Shown one piece after another: positions 35,105 to 46,405 of a DNA stretch of 64,000 nt. Positions within the stretch are counted from its first letter, which is position 1; the number at the start of each line of letters is the position of its first letter. The notes below the pieces were generated by a model. It saw nothing but the letters and a program-made list of their open reading frames with translations. It did no database searches and had not been told where the DNA came from. Location: contig OZ017770.1 in the NCBI GenBank assembly GCA_963969345.1, positions 10,410,180 through 10,474,179 of the forward strand. The letters are read 5' to 3'. The stretch is from Turbatrix aceti (lineage: Eukaryota > Nematoda > Chromadorea > Rhabditida > Panagrolaimidae). The position numbers were made by a program, and so were the translations under genes.

Positions 35105-35643
35105 CAGAGTTGTTCGATGCTCACAAAATTGCTCCTGCTCACTGCTCGCTCCTGCTCAGCTCACGAGCGCGAGCGGAGCGAGCGCGAAAAATTGGAGTGC
35201 TCAATGAGCATGAGCAGAGCGAGCACGAGAAATTGAATTGCTCAAAGAGCGCGAGCAGAGCGAGCAAGAGAAATTTTTAAAATGAGCACTGCTCACTATA
35301 AATTTAGTGCTACAAATACTAAAATACTGGTAATTTCGACCAAAAACACGATGTTGGGGGTATCTCCAAGGAGTATACGGTCTTTCTTTTAGTGAGGAAC
35401 TGAATTTTGGCTCAAAATTCACTTCTTTTTGTGTGAGCCATGTTCGCTCATTGCTCGCTCTTGCTCAACTCACGAGCGTGAGTAGAGCAGGAGCAGAGAA
35501 TCTGAGAATAAAAGAGCGCGAGCGGAGCGAGCGCGAAAATTTTAGGAACTCAAAGAGCATGAGCAGAGCGAGCACGGAAAATTGAATTGCTCAAAGAGCG
35601 TGAGCAGAGCGAGCGCTGAAAATTGTCGAATTAAACAACTCTG
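35105..35643. mobile_element. hAT-type MITE, long copy, with GAGC-rich subrepeats
   Basis: The element runs from CAGAGTTGTT to AACAACTCTG (perfect 10-bp inverted ends) and is flanked by the 8-bp duplication GTTGAGCG at 35097-35104 and 35644-35651. The interior has diverged direct repeats of GCGCGAGCGGAGCGAGCGCG type, spaced by AATTG-containing AT-rich pieces, and complementary GCTC-rich repeats near the left end. It would fold on itself in part. No coding capacity is visible. The hAT assignment rests on the 8-bp duplication and the CAGAGTTG-like terminus. A second, shorter copy lies at 42119-42308. Confidence 0.9.
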
Positions 35644-36056
35644 GTTGAGCGTGAACAACGGCAAATAAAATAAATTATTTTTTTAGTAGTTGTGCACTCT
35701 AAAGCCTCGAGGGCAGTTGCGCGCAAAACCACAACCTAAAAGTTTTTGTATTGCTGTCAAAAAAATTGAATCTATTTTTTGATAACAAAGCCAGCCAGTA
35801 ATTTGTAGTAGTACAAATTTACTTACTTTCCTCCCCCTCCATACCCATTGCTCCTCAAGCTCTGTTTTTTAGTTTACCTTACCCCGTGGAAAGCAATAAC
35901 CATTGTAACACTGTGTGAGAAATAACGACATTATTGACTTTGCCGCAGACTTGTCTTGCTTTTGGCATTTGTCTATATATATTTCAAACGAATATTATTA
36001 AAAATAAGAGTAATTTTTGTCAGACACCGATATCTTTCCTAAATCCCCTGCTGGTC

Positions 36057-36369
36057 ATGGACAAGAAGGATACCAAGGCTCAGAGTGCCGATAAGATCAA
36101 CTCACATCCCCTTCGGAGTGATTCTCAGTCTTCTTCTGGTTCCCAGAATGTCGGCAGCATTGCCGGCTCGACTGGCACTAAGCCCCAGAAACTCCATGAA
36201 AAATCAGGTTAGTTTTTCTTTTATCAATTTTTTTTGAATTACTGATTTAGCGAGTACAACGACGCTTCGACTCGGCCCATTTGCCATGATCCGGGAAAAT
36301 GAACTCAAGAGAAAGAAAAAGCACAGCTTGGACAATGACAATGACAACGAAATACTCCTTGAAGACTGA
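36057..36369 (+). CDS. Small basic disordered protein, 89 aa
   Basis: Not recognised. Two exons, 36057-36207 and 36251-36369 (43-bp intron), join to 270 nt. The start MDKKDTKAQSADKINS is preceded by a probable 5' UTR acceptor TTTTTGTCAG at about 36022. Residues 1-50 are Ser/Gly/Lys-rich and probably disordered. A compact motif TLRLGPFAMIRENELKRKKK follows, then an acidic Asn/Asp tail ending in EILLED. The basic cluster KRKKK could be a nuclear signal. Splice phase, an AATAAA at 36641-36646 and amino-acid composition support a gene; function is unknown. Confidence 0.6.
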
Positions 36370-37770
36370 CTAAAAACACAAACACGAACCCACTTTTTTG
36401 GATATGTACATTTATTAAATATTCGTATCTGCACTTGTCTTACGTACACATGCACTTACTCACTCACTGTTTGCTTCTATTGTTTTTTTTTTCAAATGGC
36501 AAGTTTTCTATTGTTCAATGAACTCTCTTCATGACAATGAATTTTTTTTGTAGAATGCAAGAAGTGCGTGATTACTATAACTTCACTGTTTCAACTTTTT
36601 TGACGTCACTTCGTTCGTTTTATGCACCTTCTTTGAAATCAATAAACTCTGCAATTGAACAAAACACCAAATTGTATTGAGGATTTGATTTGTGTTACAC
36701 CACAGAAAATATAATACTAGATAAGTTTGTGGTGTTTTTCCAACCAAGCGGGTTGTGGCTTTCCGAAAAAGTTTATAGCTTGAAGTTGCGCCAACCCGAT
36801 AAACGCCAAATGTTCGCGGGTAGTGGCTAGTAGGAAAGGGACAAGATAGACACTTAAATTGCTTCAGTCAAATATTAGTTGACCAATCTGTATATATCGC
36901 CAACTATTTTTTTTTTCGTTGGTTAGCTTGTTTAGCAGTCAATCGGGGATGACGTCACGCAATCTTGGTTTCTGTCTTTTTTCTGAAACTAAGCCGATCG
37001 GAAGACGAATAAATAAATAAATATGTACATGTGGGAAAAAAGATAGAAAAAAATCTTGACTGATTGAACAAAAAAAATTTTCTAACAGTTTACGCATCTG
37101 TTTTTTGCATTCTGAAAATAAAATATTGTTTGTATGATATTTTTTTTTCTTTGATTTCGCCCCCGCTGTTGTTCCAAGACAGACAATCAAGCTGTCTAGC
37201 ATCTGAGCATCATCATTGTTTGCGGGATAAGTAAAAAAAAGTCACCAGTAACCTAGGATATTATTCGCACGCTCGAATGTACGCAGTAACCGGGTGATTA
37301 GTCAAGCTTGACATAAGTACGCTCACTGGATATGCTTGTGGATAATTGGTCGTAAAAAGTAAAAGCATGACGAACCGAAAGATCAGACCGAAAAAAGAAG
37401 TCAGTCGCAACTAAATATGTATGCCATTTTAACACAAACATGTCTCAAGATCGTACTCAACTCAGAAGAGTGCTAACAATACATTCTTTTTATATCTGCA
37501 GCATATGTTGTTTTCAGGAAAGAAAGTAGGATATTACACACACACACACGAGAGAAAGCAAACGAACAGGCGGGAGGGGGGAGGAACTAGTCAGGGAGCT
37601 TTAAGTTATCTTTCAATGTCAAACGTTAATTTCTTCTTCCCAACGCTGCGATTTGTGTATTCATAGCTGGAGGATATATCGTCGTGATTGTTCCCAAGAT
37701 TTCTTTTTTGTTGGTACTTTTTTCAATCAGATTTTTAAAAGTTGCTTGCTTCATAGATTGAAAAAAAATC
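36370..37770. other. Intergenic, no gene seen
   Basis: AT-rich with a short (CA)n near 37537-37550. It holds the 3' UTR of the 89-aa protein gene and the coronin promoter; the pyrimidine-rich run just before 37771 belongs to the coronin 5' UTR. Confidence 0.4.
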
Positions 37771-40091
37771 ATGGCTGTAAGCATTGTTCGACAGAGTAAG
37801 TATCGTCACGTCTTCTGCAAGCCGGTCAAGCATGATAGCTGTATGTCGGATGTTCGTATCACCGAGATCACTTGGGATTCCCTATTTTGTGCTGTTAATC
37901 CTAAATTCATTGCTATTATTACGAAGGGTGCGGGTGGTCCTTTTATGGTGATTCCCGTCAACAAGGTGAGATTTTTTTTGTTGCGATTATTCCAATCAAA
38001 ATTCAATTTTATCAATTTTTATTGGTTCAGTTTATAAATTGCAACTTTTGCTCTTAAAAACAAAAACAAAAAATTACCTATCGTCAACTAAAAGTGAGCT
38101 GCTGCCCAAACAGCTGTTGCGAAAAAAATCTGTCAAACACATGATGATGACATTTGTTTTTCAGGTTGGACGCATCGATAAAGACTATCCCTTCGTTGAC
38201 GCACACAAAGCGCCATGCCTCGAAGTTCAGTGGAGCCCGTTTAACGATAATCTCATTGCAAGCTGTTCCGAAGATAGCACAGCTAAGGTCTGGCTCATAC
38301 CCGATAGGGGACTTAGTCGTACGCTAAACACCGCGGTCATTGAACTGGAGGGCCATCAAAAGCGTGTTAACACTCTTGCTTGGCATCCAACTGCTCAAAA
38401 CATTCTCGCAACAGCAGGTTATTTTTTTTCTACTACTGTTGAAGAAGAACACGCAAATTAATTTTTTTGTTGTTATTTTTAGGCGGTGAAAACAAAATAT
38501 TTTTCTGGAATATTGAAAGCGGTGATGCATTACTCGAAATTGAGGGCCATACAGATCAAATTTTCGGCATCTCTTTCAACTATGACGGAAGTCAATTTGT
38601 TACGACATGCAAGGATCGCAAGCTGCGTATTATCGATTCTCACTCCGGTGAAGTTGTTACCGAAGGTGTCGGGCATGAGGGCGTCAAGCCGCAGCGTGCA
38701 ATCTTCCTCAAGGATGGCCGCATCTTTACCACCGGCTTCACCAAGCGATCCGAGCGTCTGTATGCTCTGCGCAGTCCTGTAGGTCGGAGGGCAAACAAAG
38801 CACATATTTACCTCTCTAATCATGTTTAGGAAAACCTAAGTGTACCCATTGTACAAGAGGAATTGGATACCAGCAATGGCGTTCTCTTTCCGCTCTACGA
38901 CGAGGATAGCGGACTTTTGTACCTTGCCGGAAAGGGTGATTGCACAATCAGATATTACGAAATCAATAATGATCCCCCGTTTGTGCATTACATTAACACG
39001 TACACGACTTCTGAACCCCAGAGGGCTATTGGCTTTCAGTCCAAGCGTGGCATTGTTTCGGAAGAAAACGAAGTCGACAGGTATGCATAATTTTTTTTGA
39101 ACAATAAGCAATTGTTTCAATTTTTTCAGAATTTTTAAAGTAACGACCAAAGGCGTGGTTGATGTCCTCCGTTTTTTCGTTCCACGAAAATCGGATTTAT
39201 TCCAAGCTGACCTATATCCAGACACCCGCAGCTTGGTGCCCGCGATGACTGCCGATCAATTTATCGAGGGACAAAACGCACCACCTGTACTGGTCCCCGT
39301 AAATCCTGAAGCGTCGCAGGTGAAATCTAAAATTAAGGCTGTCAAAAAGACAAATATTCTGGCACAACAAGCGCTGGCTCAACAGCAACAGCAACAACAA
39401 CAGATCCTCCAACGCCAACAACAGCCGTCTTCGCCTCCGCAGAATACTGGATACTCATCGCAGAGTTCACAGCATAGCTACTCTCCACCGGCATCATCGC
39501 CGCCACATTCTCATTCCCGACAGCCGGTCGTTGATACCGACATGGGCATTGTCACCTTTGACCGCGTATCATCCGCAGATTCCGGATTGCAGCCTCCTTC
39601 TGAGGGCTACGAGTCATCGCATCCCTCGCCCGTCAGTCAGGCTTCAAGCGTACGTCTTCGTCCCCGTGAAGACAATGCCGGGGCACCTCGAACTGCCGGC
39701 CAGCAACGTGCTGCAGCCGAGCTTGAACGCATTCGACGCGATCAATCACGCACGGCATCTGCAGCTGCGGAAGAGGATCTACCACCCTCACGGGCAAGCA
39801 CACGCTACTCCACTGCCACAGCGCCATCTTCCAATTCACCGTCACGGGCATCCAGCGTAGTCGGTGGAAGCGAGGTAAATATACTACCCTTTTTTTCAGT
39901 TTTCAGTTTTCGGGTGGCAGCATTTTTGAATAACAAATAATTTATTAAACATATTTCAGCCCACATGCATGGAAGAGTTGCTTGCCGATTTGCAAAAAAT
40001 GAAACAAGTCCTCCGGCAACACGAGCGACGTATCCGTATGCTCGAGGACCAAGTTGCCGATGTCACCATGGCTAATACCTACGGGTTGTAA
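37771..40091 (+). CDS. coro: Coronin (type I), actin-binding WD-repeat protein
   Basis: Binds F-actin and Arp2/3 and promotes actin turnover at the cell cortex. Exons 37771-37965, 38165-38417, 38483-38778, 38830-39080, 39130-39874, 39960-40091 join to 1872 nt (623 aa). The start MAVSIVRQSKYRHVF is the conserved coronin N-terminal signature. The seven-bladed propeller contains typical blocks: ITWDSLFCAVNPKF, ASCSEDSTAKVW, ELEGHQKRVNTLAWHP, FTTGFTKRSERLYAL and PRKSDLFQADLYPDT. The variable linker (about residues 390-575) is Gln/Pro/Ser-rich with a poly-Gln tract encoded near 39377-39425, longer than in vertebrate coronins 1A-C. The last 44 residues (ELLADLQKMKQVLRQHERRI) form the trimerising coiled coil. 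AATAAA is at 40272-40277. Confidence 0.96.
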
Positions 40092-40565
40092 GCTAAGCAA
40101 AAAAAATTTAAAAAAAGAACATTAACCCAAATTTGAACAAGAAAAAAAACTATAGATCAAAAAACATCTTTTATAAAGAGTTTGTTTCATGATGACAGAA
40201 TTATTCATACAAAGCGTGTCTTCTTTTATGTATGTGTAGTTCTAAGCCATCAGTTCTTTTTTCTTCTGTTAAATAAAGTAAATGTACATGAATCTTGGTT
40301 TTTGGCAACAATTTATTAGCATTATCCGGTCACGTCGATCGCACACAAATCACAGTTGAAAAATCATTAAAAAAAGATGTGGACGGAAAAAAATGCGGCG
40401 TTTCATTCTTTATTCATGTTTTGGGTTTTTTAAACTTTCAAGACGGCAAAAAAAATTGGAAGTCCTCACTGTACTATGTCGTTAAGCCATCCTTCTGGAA
40501 TCACCTGTGGATAGAGTCTGAAATGTATAGGTATAATTTTTGGGGTTGAAATTTCAAAAAAATTC

Positions 40566-40855
40566 CTACCGTCGTTCGTATTCATCGCCTGAACGTTTTC
40601 CAGCCTCCCAAGAGTAAAAGCGTTTCTGAAAAGATAAAAAATTTGTGTTTTGTTTTATCCCTTTTGTTAAGAGTAAAAACTCTTACATACCATTTGCATT
40701 TGCATTTTGGGTAGCATGGAAGCAAGATTTTCCTGCGAGATGCGACTCGCGCTACCGATGCTGCCTGGGGTATCACCAAGTGGTTGGCCTAGTATGCAAA
40801 TGTGGGCGGCATATATGACGACAAAGACAATAGCTATGTTAATTGTCAGCGTCAT
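40566..40855 (-). CDS. Candidate neuropeptide precursor with one amidated FYSWEA peptide, 74 aa
   Basis: Not a family I recognise. Exons 40855-40691 and 40625-40566 join to 225 nt in phase 0, with donor GTATGTAAG and acceptor ATCTTTTCAG. MTLTINIAIVFVVIYAAHICILG is a clear signal peptide, with cleavage probably before QPLG. The propeptide holds QPLGDTPGSIGSASR, then ISQENLASMLPKMQMQM, a KR site, FYSWEAG, a second KR and the tail SGDEYERR. Gly before KR predicts C-terminal amidation, giving FYSWEA-amide. If KR is not cut first, longer forms are possible. FYSW recalls the kinin core F-x-x-W-G-amide, but EA lies between Trp and the amide-donating Gly, so kinin identity is doubtful. A reverse-strand AATAAA at 40409-40414 lies downstream, convergent with coronin. 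Confidence 0.62.
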
Positions 40856-42118
40856 TGTGTGATAATACAACTGGATACGTGATAGAACTCGCAATATTTA
40901 GAATAGATAAAAAAGGATAAAAAAAGATCGTCGGCACAAGCACTCAAGTTTAGTAGGCTCTTTTTCACAAAATACCAGCTAAAAGGTTGCTGACTCTTCT
41001 GATAGCCCACCAGGTAGATAAAATGCGATAAAATTGGCATTTACAGAGGGGGACCATTTTTGTTGTCATCCCGTCAGGGATGCTGTTGCATCCGTATTCC
41101 GTTCAAATGCTTCGATGAACTCCATAATTGATCACTCACTTTATTGCATTGCCATTATTGCTTCTGGGGGTTGTAAAACGGTCCATTTAAAATTATTACC
41201 GACAAAAAGTTTTTTTTTTCATTTTATTGTTAACATCCGTGAATGAAAACTATTTTTGAAAAAAAAATGCGTGCGTCAGTCAAACTAAGAATGGGAAACA
41301 TTTGTCACATTCTGAATACATACTGTAATTATCACCATCATCGCAAACAAAAAAAATAGAGACCACTCTTGAGATTTAAGATTTGCGATATCTGATTGCC
41401 ACATACGTTGACTGGCATGCAATTTATCACTCATAACCACAGGGCTGCCAGAAAAAAATAAACAACAACTGGTGAAAAATGGTGGAGTTATTTTGGGATT
41501 CCTTCATTTCCCCAGTTTCTGACATTACAGAAGAAAAATCTCAGAAACTTCTTTTTTTCATTGCCGACAAATTTTATTCTATTCGGTCCAAGTGGTTCAC
41601 AAATTTGGTGCCGTCATCGTTGTCCGCAGTCCCGTCCTTGCAGTAGTACAGGGAAAATCTATTTTAACACAAACCGATATGAATTCGCAAAAAAAATTTC
41701 TTTCCGTAAAGTCTAAACTTTATGTGACGCAAGAATCACAGTCCGGCATTGTTCTGACTTTTCTGCCTCCTTGATGATGTATGCATCAAGTAATCCGTGC
41801 CAACGCAATTGAAAAGACACATTTTTGCATTATGTTAACAAAATTGTTACGCTTAAAATTTGATTTGTCCTACAACAAGAAGTAGGATACACAGGACCTT
41901 TTTTTTGTCCTGCATTGTCATTGTGCCAATCGTGACGCCACATTTTTTTTCTTCTTCCCGCTGGAGATTAAAGATATCCCCATCTAGAGTATGTTATCCG
42001 CTTTTACTCCCTCACAGTCCTGACAAACTGCTCGACCATTTGACAAGTGGGAGGAGGCCTTGGTCTATGACATCTCACCGTTAGACCACATATTAGTCAT
42101 GCGTATATTTGTCTCAAA
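40856..42118. other. Spacer between two divergent neuropeptide genes
   Basis: AT-rich; no further exon recognised. It contains the upstream region of the FYSWEA precursor and, beyond the MITE at 42119-42308, that of the NLP-21-like gene. Confidence 0.4.
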
Positions 42119-42308
42119 CAGAGTTGTTCGATGCTCACAAAATTGCTCCTGCTCACTGCTCGCTCCTGCTCAGCTCACGAGCGCGAGCGGAGCGAGCGCG
42201 AAAATTTTAGGAACTCAAAGAGCATGAGCAGAGCGAGCACGGAAAATTGAATTGCTCAAAGAGCGCGAGCAGAGCGAGCACTGAAAATTGTCGAATTGAA
42301 CAACTCTG
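42119..42308. mobile_element. hAT-type MITE, internally deleted copy
   Basis: Same ends as the 35105-35643 element (CAGAGTTGTT...AACAACTCTG), flanked by its own 8-bp duplication GTCTCAAA at 42111-42118 and 42309-42316. Its left about 85 bp match the left end of the long copy, and its right part matches the long copy from about 35515 onward. The two parts join at the repeat GCGCGAGCGGAGCGAGCGCG, so it equals the long copy minus about 350 bp between two direct repeats. It lies 279 bp upstream of the NLP-21-like start codon. Confidence 0.9.
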
Positions 42309-42586
42309 GTCTCAAATATACATCACTTTATTTAGAGAAAAAGACAAAGACTGACTGACGATCCTAGGAGATGCCATACTGGGACGCAGAGGGCCAAAAG
42401 AAGGAGGAGCCGACCGGGGCGTAGCGCGTCTTTTCTTTGGCAACAACATACAAGCAAGCACAAGCTTCCTTCGGGTCTGCCTTACGTTAACTTTTTTGAG
42501 GATTTTGGCTCAGTTACCAGTCTTGTCTCTTGACTACATTTGACGATAGGATAACAACATATGCTCCGTTCTGCCTTACAGCAGAA

Positions 42587-43690
42587 ATGATTAACCTCAT
42601 TAAACAGTTATTATCGTTTCTTTGTATTGTAGCCGTAATCTCAAGTAAGTTTATTTTAGCCTTGTTTACTTTTTTTTTGTTTTTGGTCAAATGACCGTAA
42701 TTATTGTGGCTCTTTGCATAGGGCATTACGTGGGATTGTTTTTTTATATTCTAAAACAAAGAAAAGGTTTTTCGTCCGTTCAAGTTTAGAAAGGAACATT
42801 TAAGTGCAATCTACTGTGATAGTGACTTTGGTTTTTTTCTTCATTTTTCGTTCGTTCGCCCAATCGTTAAAACCCCAGGAGATTTGAAATGGCACTCTTT
42901 TTTGTTCTTAGAAAAATCTCGGAAACACGGCAAAAAAAGCGAATTTCAAATTTATTTCAGCTTTTTTTTGATAGCGGCGTTCCGACAAATAGAAAAATAG
43001 AATAATGCCCATGCTTGTACTGCAAAAAAATTTATGACAACATCATTAATAAAAAAAACTGCGTAAAAAAATAAAACAAAAAAATAGAACCGAAACCATT
43101 CATTCTTTTTTTATTCTACACAGACATTTTTTGCAGACGTTTGCGCCACCGAATCGGAGCCGTCCACAAAGGAGGAAGACAAACGCGCGGGCGGCCGAGC
43201 TTTTCTACCACATGAAGAATCGAGTTTGGGATCATCCTCTGACAAGCGAGGTGGAGCACGCGGCTTTTCCGTCGGAGACGACGTCGTCTATCACAGTGCA
43301 GAGCGTCGCGGCGGCGGCCATGCATTCATGATGCCAACCACCGGCGATGACCTCTGGATCAACAACAAGCGGGCCGGTGGACGATCATTCCACGGCTTCG
43401 AGGATGCGGCCAAGCGAAACCAGTGGCTGCCCTTCTACGAAGCTGGACCCTACAAGCGAGCTGGGGGTCGCGCTTTTCTCTCCGATTTCATAGACAAGCG
43501 AGAATTCGATCAACTCGAAGATCAAGCCCCTGAGTACGAAAAGCGAGCTGGTGGACGTGGGTTCTACAACCCAGAATTGTCCAAGCGTGCCGGCGGCCGT
43601 GCTTTCTACGGCATCAACGCGTTCTACCCCAAGCGCGGAGGAGGTCGACCGTTTTACGCTTCAAGCTTCTGGCCTGAGTACCAACTTTGA
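42587..43690 (+). CDS. nlp-21: NLP-21-like neuropeptide precursor with GGRxF peptides, 203 aa
   Basis: Secreted peptide precursor. Exons 42587-42644 and 43137-43690 join to 612 nt. MINLIKQLLSFLCIVAVISS is the signal peptide, with cleavage near NVCA. The rest is cut by KR or RR into about ten peptides. Eight begin with GG(R/A/H)xF: AGGRAFLPHEESSLGSSSD, GGARGFSVGDDVVYHSAE, GGGHAFMMPTTGDDLWINN, AGGRSFHGFEDAA, AGGRAFLSDFID, AGGRGFYNPELS, AGGRAFYGINAFYP and GGGRPFYASSFWPEYQL. NQWLPFYEAGPY and EFDQLEDQAPEYE are spacers or separate peptides. None has a Gly amidation donor, so the conserved end is the N-terminus, as in nematode NLP-21 (GGARAF family). Acceptor TTTTTTGCAG at 43136 fits frame; the one at about 43123 does not. 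The gene symbol is by resemblance of the peptides. Confidence 0.85.
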
Positions 43691-44758
43691 GTAGGCAAAC
43701 AAACAAACGATTTTGGCAAATTATTTTTCATCCAAAACCAAAAAAAGTAATTTTTTGCTCGAATTTATTTTTTTACTAAATATTTACGTGTGTTAAAAAT
43801 TCTTTCTGCAGGTGACATCCCGAGCCTTTTCTGTCGATCACGGCAAAAAATCCTGCTAATCATGCACACCGCTCTTCAAACATTTGTTGTATCCATCCCA
43901 ATGATAATGTATGGCTACTCTTTGTACTATTGATTCATTACTTGTTGTCGTCCAGTGTGTCAATTGTGAGGCGGAAATTTGAAGTAAAAGACGCATGAAC
44001 TGTAAATGACTGACTGAGTGAGTACGTGACTGACTGAGTAAAACTTCCCACACGAAACTGGAGACGATCTTCGTTTATTTTTTTTTGCTTCATCCTTTTC
44101 TTTTGCGCTGACGGGACGCTAAAGAATTATTCACGCAGAGCTAAATACGAGAAGACGAGCATTTTACATTTATCACCCTAAAATCGCCAATCCTGACATT
44201 TTAAATGTTAGAAACAACTCGCGGGGAAATAGATTTTACAAAAACCAAAGCAAAGGCCTGAGAAAGTTTACTGTGTGTACACGCATCTCCTTTTTTTTCA
44301 ACCATGGCCAAAAAAAACATGTTGACGTCAGTCGAAGAAAGAAAAGGGGAGAAAAGAAGTTTCACATATGTAGATATTTACTACGCGCCTTAAAAGCCCG
44401 TAAAATGTATCACATCAACTCCTATTACTGCTCCTGCAATTTTTTAAAGCTGGCTACTATTTTTAAAACATCCCGTTTTCTTTTCAATTGGATAATGAGC
44501 TTTTTTTTGGTTTCTCACGATCACACCCCCTCCATAAAAAATGACGATATCGTATGTATGTAAATCGAACCCCCAGTTTTGTATTGAATTTGTAAACAAA
44601 ATTTTATTAAACCATGATAAATTAACAGGATGCTAAGGCGCGACAACAGAGAAAAAAACTAATTTGTTTTTTTTGTCTAGGCTGCAATTTGTTTGGTCAA
44701 GAAGACATCGTAGTTCAATTTGTCTGTGTTCACGCCAGACACAGTAGATAGATAACAA
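43691..44758. other. Intergenic, convergent 3' ends
   Basis: 3' UTRs of the NLP-21-like gene and of peroxiredoxin. A possible 3' UTR intron follows the NLP-21-like stop (GTAGGC at 43691, TTTCTGCAG ending at about 43811). A reverse-strand AATAAA lies at 44603-44608 for the peroxiredoxin gene. No other gene seen. Confidence 0.4.
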
Positions 44759-45836
44759 TCATTCGGCGAGATGCGTCACGCGGAGATACTTTTTGCCAGA
44801 CGGGAGTTCGAGAGTATGGATACGATCGGCTCCAAAGAGTTCATTGGCTTCTGCGTCGGAGAGCGTGGGCAGAACCATGACACAACCGCCCTTCTGCAAA
44901 GAGAGCGAGAAAAAAGTTCAAAATTGTCACAACTACATAAATATTTTTTTTCACCGTTCCCAGGAGAAAAAAAACTCACCTTCCAATCAACCGGAGTAGC
45001 GACCTTTTTTTCGGCAGTCAGCTGCAGGGAATCCAAAACGCGGAGAATTTCGCTGAAAAAAAGTGCACATTCGTAAAAAAAAAGGAACGTTATTTTTGTA
45101 TGTAACAAAGTGAATTTACTCGAAATTACGGCCTGTTGTCGCGGGATAGAGAATAGATGCCTTCAGCTGGCGAGTGGGACCGATGATAAACACCTAAAAA
45201 AATGGGGAGTTTGAAAACAACTAAATTTGATTTGACGAATGTATCTATTTTTTGTTTAAATTCTTACGGCTCGTGCAGTCAGGGGAATGCCATCCTTGTC
45301 CTTCTCGTCGGGATCGAGCATGCCAAGTTGAGTGGCAATGCGACGATCGGGGTCAGCAATGATGGGAAAAGGGACAGTCGTGGCTTCGGTTCCCTTGTGA
45401 CAATCTCCGTCCTGTGGGCACCATTTTGCGCCGTCAGGTGTCTTGCTGTGACGATAGACGTACGATACGATATCGGGAATCCACTGGTTGTGCGTTTCAA
45501 CGGTATCGCAGGAGAGAGCGATGAGCTTGGTTTTGCGTGCCTCAAATTGACCGTGCAGAATGGACGCTTGTGCGAGCTCGGTCGTGCAGACAGGTGTAAA
45601 GTCTGCAGGATGAGAAAAAAGAATCGACCAGCTATAAAAAAAATTTTTTGTACATAAATACATTTTTTGCACTTTTTGGGGGGACTTAATGTGACTAATT
45701 ATATGCCTGCTAAATTAGCAGAATGAATTAAGGCAGACACTCACTTTCCCTCGCCAATCCATTCATGGAATTTAATCGGACCCTCGGTGGAATCAGCGTG
45801 AATGTCTGGAAAAACATCGCCGAGTTTAAGCGCCAT
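44759..45836 (-). CDS. PRDX6: 1-Cys peroxiredoxin (peroxiredoxin-6 type), 245 aa
   Basis: Reduces H2O2 and phospholipid hydroperoxides. Exons 45836-45745, 45631-45268, 45193-45120, 45052-44980, 44893-44759 join to 738 nt. The start is MALKLGDVFPDIHA. WSILFSHPADFTPVCTTEL holds the peroxidatic Cys and the conserved His of the SHP block. NFDEILRVLDSLQLT and VATPVDWKKGG are Prdx6 signatures, and the C-terminal ELPSGKKYLRVT matches the family. There is no signal peptide, so it should be cytosolic. Between the two halves it carries an insertion relative to mammalian Prdx6 (TPDGAKWCPQDGDCHKGTEA) with two extra cysteines. No resolving Cys of 2-Cys enzymes is evident at the usual C-terminal place. Confidence 0.95.
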
Positions 45837-46405
45837 GGTGTTGTGTTGTAAGTGGTTGTTGCTTGGAAAATTGAATGAACGAATGAAAAAGCTAAAAACA
45901 AAGTATCTAGGAAAGTGATTAGGCCAGAAAAAAGACCACTGTCCACGGAGAAAGAAGACACGAGAAATGGACTATCGCAGGGGCGCCTTTTACCAGGAAG
46001 GACTCTGACTCTGTCCGGTGATGGAAACAGCAGTGAGTGTATCACGGCTGCTTGCAATCCTGCACGTTGGTTCAAAGATTGTCCGTCATCCCCGCATTAT
46101 GTTATCAAGCCCCACAAAAAATATTAGGCAGAAGCACAAGTACATATCAAAAATTTATTTTTATCATCAACATTTTATTCGTTCTTTCGTATCGTAGCAT
46201 GTATTATACCCTGTCAAAAGTATCCGCTTGTTTAAAAAATATTAAAAAATATTAAAACTGGTCTAGTATGAATATGTAAAAATTCTAAATATGATTTAAA
46301 GAAAAAAATTCTAACAACGAAAATATTCGACACACAAAAAAATACAAGGAAAGCACAGATTCATAATGAACAGAAAAAAAATATAAAAGGTGTGTATGTA
46401 TTTAT
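45837..46405. other. Short intergenic spacer
   Basis: Promoter of the peroxiredoxin gene and 3' UTR of the repeat-protein gene, whose probable poly(A) signal (reverse-strand AATAAA) is at 46154-46159. No gene seen. Confidence 0.45.

Noticed and set aside
44566..44585. tRNA T-loop-like GGGTTCGAT on the minus strand
   Set aside because: No matching anticodon arm, D-loop or acceptor stem around it; the similar spot near 61978 also fails.
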